Source of the DNA: Maribacter zhoushanensis
Lineage (GTDB): Bacteria; Bacteroidota; Bacteroidia; Flavobacteriales; Flavobacteriaceae
Length of the DNA: 64,000 nt
Direction: 5' to 3'
Assembly (NCBI RefSeq): GCF_029350975.1
Contig: NZ_JARKMR010000001.1
Location: 1,178,001 to 1,242,000 of the forward strand
The position numbers were made by a program, and so were the translations under genes. This document shows positions 8,911-17,890 of this stretch, piece after piece; position 1 is the stretch's first letter, and every line of letters begins with the position of its first letter. The notes beneath the pieces are model-generated. The model ran no database searches. It saw nothing but the letters and a program-made list of their open reading frames with translations, and was not told where the DNA came from.

Positions 8911-9726
8911 TTATACTCCACTAAAAGCACTAAAACCACCATCTATTGGGAGAACAACACCTGTCACAAATTTTGATGCATCTGCGCATAAGTAATGAAT
9001 AGTACCATTTAATTCATCGGTTTCCCCAAATCTTTTCATTGGTGTGTTTTTTATTATGGTTTTGCCACGATCAGTAAATTTACCGGTTTCTTTATCAATT
9101 AAAAGGTTTCTATTTTGATTTCCTATAAAAAAACCTGGTGCAATTGCATTTACACGTAAACCTTCACCAAATTTAGTTGCCAATTCTACAGATAACCATT
9201 TGGTGAAATTATCAATTGCCGCTTTAGAAGCAGAATAGCCTACAACTCTTGTTATGGCACTTTGGGCTGTCATAGACGAAATATTTATGATAACACCTTT
9301 TTTATGTTTCACCATTTCTTTGCCAAATACCAATGCCGGCAGAATACTACCGAATAGATTAAGGTCTACTACTTTTTTAAAATGATCGATATTTACATCA
9401 AAAATGGTTTGGTCAACGCCAATAGTTGCACCGGGCATATTGCCCCCGGCTGCATTGATAAGAATATCGATTTTACCATGTTGGTCAATGATTTTATCCG
9501 CTACTTTTTTTAAGCTTTCCTCATCTAATGCGTTGCAAACAAATCCTGTAACGGTATTTTTTACCTTTTTTAGATTTTCAACTGCTTCGTTTACAATCTC
9601 TTCTTTGTAGTCTAAAATTACAATATTAGCACCTTTAGATAACAAATAATTAGCCATCTCTCCACCAAGGACTCCGCCACCTCCAGTTATTAATATTACT
9701 TTATTTTCTATGTCAAATAAGTTCAT
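8911..9726 (-). CDS. SDR family oxidoreductase, probable D-mannonate (fructuronate) oxidoreductase
   Basis: This 271-aa SDR has ITGGGGVLGGEMA near the N-terminus, NAAGGNMPGAT, the catalytic ISSMTAQ and YSASK motifs and ends DGGFSAFSGV. It is a paralogue of the enzyme at 4597-5415. The frame is open to 9768, but the upstream 14 codons would overlap the preceding gene; ATG 9726 gives MNLFDIENKVILITGG, as in related proteins, and a 10-bp gap. It sits directly upstream of uxuA (18 bp), which supports fructuronate-to-mannonate reduction. The presence of two versions suggests either different regulation or a different substrate for one of them. Confidence 0.82.
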   Translation of the reverse strand: MNLFDIENKVILITGGGGVLGGEMANYLLSKGANIVILDYKEEIVNEAVENLKKVKNTVTGFVCNALDEESLKKVADKIIDQHGKIDILINAAGGNMPGATIGVDQTIFDVNIDHFKKVVDLNLFGSILPALVFGKEMVKHKKGVIINISSMTAQSAITRVVGYSASKAAIDNFTKWLSVELATKFGEGLRVNAIAPGFFIGNQNRNLLIDKETGKFTDRGKTIIKNTPMKRFGETDELNGTIHYLCADASKFVTGVVLPIDGGFSAFSGV

Positions 9727-9736
9727 ATGATGTTGT

Positions 9737-11572
9737 TTATAGTTGTATTTCAATGGTATTGTTGCCACTGTTTAAAATCAAGGAGTTAGTAGCCCTTTTT
9801 ATTTTTTTACCATTAAGTTTAATTTTTGAAAAATGATGAGGTATTATAAATTGAGCAGTCATATTATTTGGTATTTCAACAGTATAATGGCGGGTATTTT
9901 TATGTTTTTTAAAACTAGCGGATATAATGCCTTTTTTGGTTGGTACTTTAATAGTTGAAAAAGTTAAATCTGCTAGTTGAGGTTTAATTTCAGCTATTTC
10001 AAAACCCGGGGTTTTGGGTTTAATTCCCCACATATAGCGGGTTGTAATATTTAATGGCGCCGTACCCCAAGCATGGTTCCAATCAGAATTTGGTTTGTAT
10101 TTTACATCCCAAGCTTCCAACGTCATGGTAGCGCCAATTTCTATCATATTCCACCAACTTCTATCATTTTCAGTTTCTGTAATAAGATCCAAAGCATATT
10201 GCGCTTCGCCACTTTTGTATAGACCTTCTAATAGGTATTGAGAACCGTAAACGCTACAAGCCATACCTCTAGTTTTGATAAAGTCTGTTACAGATTTAAT
10301 ATGTTCTTTAGGTACCAAATCAAAAGCCAATGGCATCATATTACCATGTAGAGATGCATGGCTAGAATTTTCGCCGTCTACATAATACCCCTTGTCCTTA
10401 TCCAATAACTTGTTGTTAATGACATTTTTAATATTTGCCGCTTTATCTTTAAAGAACAATACATCTTCTTCTTTGTCAAGAAACCCCGCAATTTCTGTCA
10501 TGAGTTTAAGATTGTAATAGTAAAATGCGTTGACAACGGTATTGACCGGTACTATCTCATATCCATCTCTTTCTCCTTCTGCAGTTGCCAGTTTCCAACC
10601 TGTATCTTTTTGTGCCGGTGGCCAGTCAATAATATCTTTGATTTTGGTATCTGGTTTTTTAAAGCCTAACCTTGAAATCAAATCTTTATCCATCTTAGGT
10701 GATGAAGAACTTATTAGACCGTCTTCACGCTCTAAGTCCATCAATGTTTTTAATTTGAGATTTTCATAATGTTCTCTCAATGGTTCCAAATTACCCGTAT
10801 ACATATAATCTGCATAGAACATTGGTACGGTATGTAATAACCATTCTGTAGGCCATGTTGGGTTTTTTATGAAATAGGAATTGGTTCTTCTGCTCATATC
10901 ATAAAGGCTATCTACACTATAATGGCTAAGTTGATTAATATAGGCATCTGCTTCATACGGTATTCTTTCACGGTCACCATCTACGTAGTAGCCTATAAAA
11001 CTTGTGGCTTTAATAGTGTGTTTACATAATTTCCATATAGAATCTAATACTTCATTAGAAGAAGTAAAGTTGCTAGCACTATCATTAAAGTTGTTGTGTA
11101 CCGCTTTCTGTACAATTTCAATATCTTCAATAGGTATTTGTAAATTCTCTATTTCACAATACCTAAAGGGCATAACGGTACCAATAGTATCCTGTAAGAG
11201 TATAGCGGCACCTGAAGTATTTTTTTTGTTAGGTATTAGGTCTATACTGGTAACATTGTTAGCTTGTAGTTTAGGTAATACTATTTTTTGATATCTGATT
11301 GATGCACCTGGTTTTTGGTCTATTCTATGTTCTGAATTTAATTTTTCGCCTAGATGTATAATCAGTGAATCGTTTTGAGGTGTAGTACTGCGCAATTCAA
11401 CCGTACCAAAAAAAGCTTTTCCGAAATCAACCAAATAGTTGTTTTCAGATACCTGTGTTATTTTGACAGGATTATTTTTTGTGATTCTTAAATCGATTTT
11501 ATCACTGCTATGTTGTGCTTTACAACAGAATATAGAAAGGGTGATAAACCATATATAGATATGCTTTTTCAT
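9737..11572 (-). CDS. GH78-like (alpha-L-rhamnosidase family) secreted glycoside hydrolase
   Basis: The 611-aa protein has an N-terminal signal peptide with a possible lipobox (FCCKAQ), a beta-sandwich region (about 25-150) and an (alpha/alpha)6 barrel (about 160-520). Family features are the YVDGDRERIPYEADAY stretch (about 198-213), which sits where GH78 enzymes carry acidic catalytic residues, the EAWDVKY and SDWNHAWGTAPL stretches (about 495-520), and a C-terminal sandwich (GIKPKTPGFEIAEIKPQL). It is shorter than many GH78 enzymes, lacking extra N-terminal modules. Alpha-rhamnosidase activity is the family default but has not been shown for this subgroup. It is in an operon with uronate genes. 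Confidence 0.75.
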   Translation of the reverse strand: MKKHIYIWFITLSIFCCKAQHSSDKIDLRITKNNPVKITQVSENNYLVDFGKAFFGTVELRSTTPQNDSLIIHLGEKLNSEHRIDQKPGASIRYQKIVLPKLQANNVTSIDLIPNKKNTSGAAILLQDTIGTVMPFRYCEIENLQIPIEDIEIVQKAVHNNFNDSASNFTSSNEVLDSIWKLCKHTIKATSFIGYYVDGDRERIPYEADAYINQLSHYSVDSLYDMSRRTNSYFIKNPTWPTEWLLHTVPMFYADYMYTGNLEPLREHYENLKLKTLMDLEREDGLISSSSPKMDKDLISRLGFKKPDTKIKDIIDWPPAQKDTGWKLATAEGERDGYEIVPVNTVVNAFYYYNLKLMTEIAGFLDKEEDVLFFKDKAANIKNVINNKLLDKDKGYYVDGENSSHASLHGNMMPLAFDLVPKEHIKSVTDFIKTRGMACSVYGSQYLLEGLYKSGEAQYALDLITETENDRSWWNMIEIGATMTLEAWDVKYKPNSDWNHAWGTAPLNITTRYMWGIKPKTPGFEIAEIKPQLADLTFSTIKVPTKKGIISASFKKHKNTRHYTVEIPNNMTAQFIIPHHFSKIKLNGKKIKRATNSLILNSGNNTIEIQL

Positions 11573-11733
11573 AGATATAATTGCATGTAGAATTATTAAT
11601 ATATTACTGGATACTAGTATGTAAAGTATATGGTATCCAGTAATATGTATATGTAGTTTTTTTTTAAAATAGAAATGCTGTACGTAATTATTTTCTATAG
11701 TTTCAAAAACATCATTTTTATGGAAATATATAG

Positions 11734-13089
11734 TTATACATCTTTAATTTCCCAACCCGGCTCGTATGATCTTGACCATAGTTTCATGGCCTCTCTATTA
11801 AATATACGTCCTGTAGTTTCATCAATTTCAAAAGAATCATCTATTCTCGATGCTATATTGGCATAATGGGTAAGCATCTGGCTGATAGCGCCTTCATCTA
11901 TAGGCGATGTTAATTCAGCTTTTCCTCTTATGGCATCAAAAAAGTTGACAGTATGTAACGTAGACATATCTCCACCGCCGCCAAGTGCTGTACCTGCTTC
12001 TTTACCTGAAGATAGGTTTTCCTTTATCAAATTACCTTTCTGATCAAAAAGTTTATAGCCGCCACGATCAATGTAGGCAGTGCCTTCAGAACCGGAAACG
12101 ATGGTTCCTCTTCCGTATTTATTGCCAAATTTATGATAGCCACTTCTACTATTTCCGTCCCATTTTATGGTTTTGTTCCCGGCGAATTTAAAGGTTGCCT
12201 CCATAGTATCGTACATTTCCCAACCATCATCTTTGTAATGATATTTACCAGCATCTACAGATACATGTTCAGGGTAGGTTACACCTAATGCCCAGCGTGC
12301 AATATCTAATTCATGTGTAGCATTATTACCCATTTCAGCTGTTCCATAATCCCAACCATACCAATGCCAGTTGTAGTCCCAGGTATTATCCGTATAAGCT
12401 CTTCTTGGTGCCGGACCTTGAAAAAGATCCCAATCCAATCCTTCTGGCGGGTTTGTTTTGGTTTGATGTGGAACCGGACCCCTTGCACTTACATAAAAAG
12501 CAGTAGCCTTATAGGCATCTCCAATTATCCCATTATGAATTTCTTTAATAATTTCTTGAGACTCTGGTGCAGACCTTTGTTGGTTACCCATTTGTACCAC
12601 TTTATTATATTTTTTTTGGTAGGCTACCACCAATTCACCTTCTCTAGGGTTATGACTGCAAGGTTTTTCTAAGAATACATGTTTACCGGCTTGCATGGCC
12701 ATACAAGCGCCTGGCGCGTGCCAATGATCAGGTGTTGACATAAATATGGCATCTACGTCTTTATCGTTTAAAATTTTACGAATATCATTTTCTAGTTTTG
12801 GCTTATAGTCGATTTTTGAAGCTAATTCAGACGCAGCTTTATCTCGCTGACTTTTCATTACATCGCACAAATATTTTAGCTCAATATTATTCTGCTTATG
12901 AGCAATTGCGGGTATATAAGCACCATATCTTCTACCTAAGCCTTGTATAGCAACATTTATTCTGTCATTTGCACCAATTATTTTAGAATAACTCTTTGCT
13001 GTCATTGCATTAGCGCTTGAACCTACTAGTGTAGCACCAACAGCGCCTATTGCAGTTTTCTTTATAAAATCTCTTCTGTTTGAACTCAT
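11734..13089 (-). CDS. Tat-exported Gfo/Idh/MocA family oxidoreductase
   Basis: This 451-aa protein starts with a twin-arginine signal (SSNRRDFIKKTAIGAVGATLVG), so it is folded with cofactor and exported. The Rossmann domain follows (INVAIQGLGRRYGAYI, about 43-58; the GLGRR variant is usual in this secreted group), with the EKPCSHNP motif (about 141) that contains the conserved Lys, and a C-terminal alpha/beta domain with GWDYGTAEMGNNATHELD (about 250). Such proteins oxidise or reduce sugars at C3 or related positions with tightly held NAD(H). It lies 5 bp after a DUF1080 gene, a pairing that suggests 3-keto-glycoside chemistry. Confidence 0.85.
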   Translation of the reverse strand: MSSNRRDFIKKTAIGAVGATLVGSSANAMTAKSYSKIIGANDRINVAIQGLGRRYGAYIPAIAHKQNNIELKYLCDVMKSQRDKAASELASKIDYKPKLENDIRKILNDKDVDAIFMSTPDHWHAPGACMAMQAGKHVFLEKPCSHNPREGELVVAYQKKYNKVVQMGNQQRSAPESQEIIKEIHNGIIGDAYKATAFYVSARGPVPHQTKTNPPEGLDWDLFQGPAPRRAYTDNTWDYNWHWYGWDYGTAEMGNNATHELDIARWALGVTYPEHVSVDAGKYHYKDDGWEMYDTMEATFKFAGNKTIKWDGNSRSGYHKFGNKYGRGTIVSGSEGTAYIDRGGYKLFDQKGNLIKENLSSGKEAGTALGGGGDMSTLHTVNFFDAIRGKAELTSPIDEGAISQMLTHYANIASRIDDSFEIDETTGRIFNREAMKLWSRSYEPGWEIKDV

Positions 13090-13094
13090 GATGT

Positions 13095-14483
13095 TTATTC
13101 TTTAGTGTTGCTGATTGAACGAACTTTAATGTTTTTGAAAGAAACAAGGTCACCGTGATCTTGTAATAGAATTTGACCCTTTTCCAGTTCTCCAAAATTT
13201 GGCCACTTGGCATATTTACTTTCAGCTACAAGCTTTCTATAGGCATCGCTCTTACGTTCGTATTCTAAAACCTTGGTTCCGTTTAACCAATGCTCAACAT
13301 GGTTGTCTTTTGATATTATATATGCCGTGTTCCATTCTCCTATTGGTTTAATAGGTTTGTTCACATCTGCCTGTATAAGGTCATATAGGGAACTTACTGT
13401 TCTACTGCCTTCATGATTTCCTAGTTTGGCATCTGGGTGAAGGTTATCATCAAGTATTTGGTATTCTAACCCTATAGATGAACCTGCACCTTTATTAATT
13501 TCAGTGTCTACATAGTATTTTATACCACTGTTGGCAGCTGGCGTTAATTTAAAATCGACCTTTAACTCAAAATCACCGTACAAATCTTTTGTAACAATAT
13601 CTCCACCGGCAGTAGATTCTTCACCACCAGATGCAAGTACACTTAGTATGCCGTCTTCTATTTTCCACCCTTTTTCTGGAAACTCATCTAGTTTGGCACC
13701 TTTCCAACCATTAGTGGTTTTGCCGTCCCAAAGTAATTTCCATCCATCTTTTTTCTCATCTATAGTCAATTTGTTTTTGGTAATGATTGGGGTTAATGGA
13801 GATTCTGTAGCATATTTGGAAACACTGTCCGTAATTATTTTTACATTTTTCCATATAATGTCCGTTCCAGCTTTTTGGTCGTCATGTATACTATGAACTT
13901 GTAAGCAGATAAATCCTTTTGCAGTTTTATCATCTATCAAGTATGCCGCAGGTACATCGTTTACCCATGTTTTAATAGTATCGCTAATAGCTTCAATACG
14001 GTAATGGTTCCATTCATTTTGTTTAAAAGCTTTTTGCGCAGTTGCATTGTCTGTTAGCGGGTTTAACCAACCTCGTCTAGATTCATCATAAATACCACCG
14101 CTCCATGCTCTTTCAGATGGATCTATCTCAACTTGGTAGCCATGAACTCTACCATCTCTATATGTTGGTATGCTATTACTTCTAATCTGTATACCTGAGT
14201 TCATAGTAGAATCTACTTTATAGTCTAGCTCTAAAATAAAATCACCGTACATTTTATCTGTAGTTAAAAAAGTATTTGGTGTTCCGTGGGTAGTGGTCCC
14301 AACAATAGCACCATCATTTACCGCATATGTTGCATTACCGCCTAATTTATGCCAGCCGTTTAAAGTTTCACCGTCAAAAAGGTCTACCCATGGGGTTTCA
14401 TCTTTTTTGTTTTCGGCACAACCTATAAGTAATAGGACCGCTATTACTGCTAATAGTTTAGAGTTTGATAAGAAATTTTTCAT
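13095..14483 (-). CDS. tandem DUF1080 (3-keto-disaccharide hydrolase) lipoprotein
   Basis: The 462-aa lipoprotein (LIGCAENK, Cys22) carries two DUF1080/PF06439 beta-jelly-roll domains, residues about 30-215 and 235-457. Each opens with the family pattern (WVDLFDGETLNGWHKLGG and WKLLWDGKTTNGWKGAK) and carries paired NSGI motifs (SGIQIRS, SGIKYYV) and a GE/NEWN(H/T) segment. DUF1080 proteins have been named 3-keto-disaccharide hydrolases: they cleave glycosidic bonds after C3 oxidation. It is the first gene of the minus-strand operon. The leader contains an AraC-type site 57 bp upstream of its start. Confidence 0.82.
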   Translation of the reverse strand: MKNFLSNSKLLAVIAVLLLIGCAENKKDETPWVDLFDGETLNGWHKLGGNATYAVNDGAIVGTTTHGTPNTFLTTDKMYGDFILELDYKVDSTMNSGIQIRSNSIPTYRDGRVHGYQVEIDPSERAWSGGIYDESRRGWLNPLTDNATAQKAFKQNEWNHYRIEAISDTIKTWVNDVPAAYLIDDKTAKGFICLQVHSIHDDQKAGTDIIWKNVKIITDSVSKYATESPLTPIITKNKLTIDEKKDGWKLLWDGKTTNGWKGAKLDEFPEKGWKIEDGILSVLASGGEESTAGGDIVTKDLYGDFELKVDFKLTPAANSGIKYYVDTEINKGAGSSIGLEYQILDDNLHPDAKLGNHEGSRTVSSLYDLIQADVNKPIKPIGEWNTAYIISKDNHVEHWLNGTKVLEYERKSDAYRKLVAESKYAKWPNFGELEKGQILLQDHGDLVSFKNIKVRSISNTKE

Positions 14484-14540
14484 TATTGAAATATTGGTTT
14501 AGAATGGTTTAACAAAGTACTGCGGTTATCGTTTTTTTGA

Positions 14541-14568
14541 ATGGACATTTTAATAAAAAGCATGGATT
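14541..14568 (-). promoter_or_regulatory. candidate AraC/HTCS operator for the DUF1080-uxuA operon
   Basis: On the minus strand the half-sites AATCCAT and TGTCCAT are separated by 14 bp, so their starts are 21 bp apart (two helical turns, the AraC half-site spacing). The proximal half-site ends 57 bp upstream of the DUF1080 start codon. It mirrors the site at 14711-14738. Confidence 0.5.
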
Positions 14569-14710
14569 TTTTGCTCTAAATGTTAAAGTGTATTATTCTT
14601 CATTAGATGAAAATATGTAATTTTTGCTATTATGAATATGTGAATTATGTAAAATTTTAATTCAATTTTTGTGTAATTATGAATTTAAAAATAAATCAAA
14701 TTTTGCCCAT

Positions 14711-14738
14711 TGTCCATATTTTCGATGAATATGTCCAT
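14711..14738 (+). promoter_or_regulatory. candidate AraC/HTCS operator for the susC operon
   Basis: Two identical TGTCCAT half-sites are separated by 14 bp (21-bp period). The proximal one ends 56 bp upstream of the susC start and abuts the expected -33 element. The spacing fits the tandem helix-turn-helix of an AraC-type output domain such as that of the regulator at 32833-36867. Confidence 0.55.
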
Positions 14739-14794
14739 TCGTTAACATGGTCTTAACAATACATTAGTAGTCAATTAACTTAACAATAAAAAAA

Positions 14795-17700
14795 ATGAAA
14801 AAACTTAAACTATTAATGGTATTCCTTTTATTGGGCATGTCATCGGTACTATTGGCGCAGAGTAGCGTTACGGGTACGGTGGCAGATGACCAGGGTATGC
14901 CAATTCCAGGAGCATCTATTGTAGTAAAAGGAACATCAAACGGTACCGTAACAGATTTTGATGGAAATTTTAGTATTTCAGTAGAGAGCGGAAATGTACT
15001 TAGTATCTCTTACTTAGGTTATAAGCCTGTAGAGGTAACTTATTCTGGGCAACCTAATTTATCGGTTACTATGACAGAAGATAGGGCGCAACTAGATGAA
15101 GTTGTAGTTATTGGTTATGGATCTGTAAAGAAAAGTGATTTAACAGGTGCAGTTGCCTCGGTCGATAGTAAAACGCTTACCGAACAAAGAAAAACAGATT
15201 TAGGTCAGGCAATACAAGGCCGTATTGCGGGTGTAGATGTTAGAACATTAAACTCTAAACCAGGTGCACCGTTGTCTATTAAGATTCGTGGTAATACGGT
15301 AATTACGGCAAATCAAGGTAATGAGCGTGATGGTGTTAGTGATAACTTAGCTGACGACCCTTCTAAACCTTTATTTGTAGTAGACGGTATATTTTTCGAC
15401 GATATAAGTGTTCTTAACCCTGCTGATATTGAGCAGATGGATATTTTAAAAGATGCTTCTGCAACTGCTATCTATGGTTCTAGAGGGGCGAACGGGGTTG
15501 TAATCATAACTACTAAAAGTGGTATTGAAGGTAAAACTGTTTTTACCTATGATTCTTCTTTTGGTCTACGTTCTGCAACCAATGTACCAGAACTGTACTC
15601 AGGTTCTGAATATGTTGCGTTTGTTGATGACGTTCTAAGAGCACGTGAGTGGCTAGGAACAGATAGAACTGTTGCATCATATAATAATATAGCGGTAGAT
15701 AGATCTACAGAAATTCAATCATCTAACGAAGAGGCATCTAATGTTGCCAATGGTAGATATACAGATTGGATGGACCTTTTTAGAAAATCTGGATTGCAGA
15801 CCAGCCATACCGTAGGTATGTCAGGCGGTAGTAACGGTTTAGTGTATAACGGTTCTATAGGTTATTTGCATGATGAAGGGGTAATGGGTATTGAAGAATT
15901 TGAAAGGTATAATATTAGTGCTTCGTTATCCAAAAAAGTATCTGATAAAGTTACCGTAGGTATTAAAACCTATTTGGCGTTATCAGAAAGAGAGCAGGGA
16001 AGTAGAGAATTGTTTAGAAGTACTTTGCGTTTGGCGCCAACGGTAAATCCGTATGATGCAAATGGGGAGCCAATACTTTTTCCGGATGATCAAGATTTAA
16101 GGTTTGTAAACCCAATTTATGATGCAGAAGGAGCTTGGAGAGTTAATAATAGGTCTTTAGATGTTATTGCAAATGTTTTCTTTAACTATAAGCCTAATGA
16201 TTGGATCAACTTTAAAACACAATTTTCTCCAAATATTAGTTCTGATCGCTTTGGTGAGTACCGTGGTTTGTTGACAAAATCTTCTAGAAACGATCCATCA
16301 AGAATACGTTCTTACTATGAATCTGGTTTTGACACCTCTTATACTTGGGATAATATTGCAGATTTTAATTTTGATATTGCAGAAGGGCATAACCTTAAAA
16401 CAACCTTAATTAATTCTTTATATTATTCAAACCCTGAGGGCAGTAATATTCAGGTTAGGGATTTTGATACAGATGCTTACTTGTTCTTTAATACACAAGC
16501 AGGGTCAGATGTGCCAAATGATTATGGCAGTTTCTATGAAAAAGAAACATTGGCTTCTTTTGCCGGTCGTTTAAATTATAATATACAAGATAGATATCTA
16601 TTCACATTTACCGGTAGGTATGACGGATCTTCTAAATTATCTGAAGGTAATAAATGGGCATTTTTTCCATCAGCAGCTTTTGCATGGAAAGCAAGTGAAG
16701 AAACCTTTTTAAAGGATGTAGATTGGTTAAGTAATCTGAAATTAAGATTAAGTTATGGTGAGTCTGGTAATGATAAAACGGTAAACCCATACAGCTCATT
16801 GGCATTCTTATCTCAAGAGAGTTATTTATTTGGAGATGAATTTAGCATTGGTAAATCTGTTGCAGGTCTTTCAAATGCAGATTTGACATGGGAAGTTTCA
16901 AAGGAATATAACTTTGGTCTTGATCTTTCAGTCTTTAATAATAGAATTAATTTTGGTTTTGAATATTACAATAAGAAAACGGAAGGCAGTATTCTTGCCC
17001 GTCAATTATCTTTTGTAACCGGTTTTGGTGATTCTGGAACGGTAGGTAATTTTGGATCTGTTAGAAATAAAGGTGTGGAAATCACCTTGAATACGGTAAA
17101 TGTACGTACTGATGATTTTTCATGGCGTACCAATTTCAACTTCACAAAGAACGATAACGAGATTATAGAACTTTTTGATGGTCTTGATCAAATTTTAGTA
17201 GGTACTGATTCTAGATTGAACGGTGTATTACAAGTGGGTGCGCCAATTGATGCTACTTTTGATTATGAGGTAGATGGAATTTGGCAAATAGACGAAGCGG
17301 CTGAGGCAGAATCTTTTGGTCTTTTACCTGGGCAATATAAGTATGTTGATCAAAACGACGATGGTGTAATTAACCAAGATGATAAAAGAGTACTTGGTTC
17401 ACAATCTCCAGATTGGATTGCGGGTATGACCAACACTTTTAATTACAAGAATTTTGAAATGAATGTTCAGGTAAACACAAGACAAGGTGTTTTTGGACAC
17501 TCTGAATTTCATCAAAATTTTGCCACTTTTAATGGTGATGCAGCAGTATTCAATAGCTTAAAGCAGGATTATTGGACACCTAATAATCCAGATGCAAAAT
17601 ACCCATCTCCAGAGTATGGCGAATCTGCTTACCCTTGGTTTTATGAAGATATGTCTTATGTGAGAATTGGTAATATAGGGTTGGCGTATTCTTTCCCTCA

Positions 17701-17872
17701 AGAGCTTTTGGACAAATTCAAGATGTCTAATCTACGTCTTTCATTAGATGTTCAAAATCCGTTCACATTTACAGATTTTGCAGGTCCAGATCCAGAAACA
17801 GGATTACAGAATTCCTACAACATGGGGTATTCGGTTAAAACAGTTTTGTTCGGGTTAAAATTAGCATACTAA
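14795..17872 (+). CDS. SusC/RagA-type TonB-linked outer-membrane transporter
   Basis: This 1025-aa protein has a signal peptide (cleaved after LLAQ, about residue 21), a CarboxypepD_reg-like domain (about 25-105), a TonB box region around DEVVVIGYGSVKKSDLTGAV (about 101-120, the SusC signature), a plug domain (to about 235, with ILKDASATAIYGSRGANGVV) and a 22-strand barrel to the C-terminal aromatic end (LFGLKLAY). It imports oligosaccharides or glycolipid headgroups across the outer membrane with its SusD partner 18 bp downstream. It heads the PUL operon and has an AraC-type site in its leader. Confidence 0.95.
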   Translation: MKKLKLLMVFLLLGMSSVLLAQSSVTGTVADDQGMPIPGASIVVKGTSNGTVTDFDGNFSISVESGNVLSISYLGYKPVEVTYSGQPNLSVTMTEDRAQLDEVVVIGYGSVKKSDLTGAVASVDSKTLTEQRKTDLGQAIQGRIAGVDVRTLNSKPGAPLSIKIRGNTVITANQGNERDGVSDNLADDPSKPLFVVDGIFFDDISVLNPADIEQMDILKDASATAIYGSRGANGVVIITTKSGIEGKTVFTYDSSFGLRSATNVPELYSGSEYVAFVDDVLRAREWLGTDRTVASYNNIAVDRSTEIQSSNEEASNVANGRYTDWMDLFRKSGLQTSHTVGMSGGSNGLVYNGSIGYLHDEGVMGIEEFERYNISASLSKKVSDKVTVGIKTYLALSEREQGSRELFRSTLRLAPTVNPYDANGEPILFPDDQDLRFVNPIYDAEGAWRVNNRSLDVIANVFFNYKPNDWINFKTQFSPNISSDRFGEYRGLLTKSSRNDPSRIRSYYESGFDTSYTWDNIADFNFDIAEGHNLKTTLINSLYYSNPEGSNIQVRDFDTDAYLFFNTQAGSDVPNDYGSFYEKETLASFAGRLNYNIQDRYLFTFTGRYDGSSKLSEGNKWAFFPSAAFAWKASEETFLKDVDWLSNLKLRLSYGESGNDKTVNPYSSLAFLSQESYLFGDEFSIGKSVAGLSNADLTWEVSKEYNFGLDLSVFNNRINFGFEYYNKKTEGSILARQLSFVTGFGDSGTVGNFGSVRNKGVEITLNTVNVRTDDFSWRTNFNFTKNDNEIIELFDGLDQILVGTDSRLNGVLQVGAPIDATFDYEVDGIWQIDEAAEAESFGLLPGQYKYVDQNDDGVINQDDKRVLGSQSPDWIAGMTNTFNYKNFEMNVQVNTRQGVFGHSEFHQNFATFNGDAAVFNSLKQDYWTPNNPDAKYPSPEYGESAYPWFYEDMSYVRIGNIGLAYSFPQELLDKFKMSNLRLSLDVQNPFTFTDFAGPDPETGLQNSYNMGYSVKTVLFGLKLAY

Positions 17873-17890
17873 TACTAAAAAAAATTAAAG

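Larger units (their letters stand above)
14484..14794. other. divergent PUL promoter region
   Basis: This 311-bp region separates the DUF1080 operon (minus) from susC (plus). It has no ORF. It carries two 28-bp direct-repeat sites (listed separately), one facing each operon, and weak promoter-like -7 elements (TACATTAG at 14760-14767 for susC; TTTG-containing element at 14513-14520 on minus). The weak promoters plus adjacent sites suit activator-dependent expression. Confidence 0.6.
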
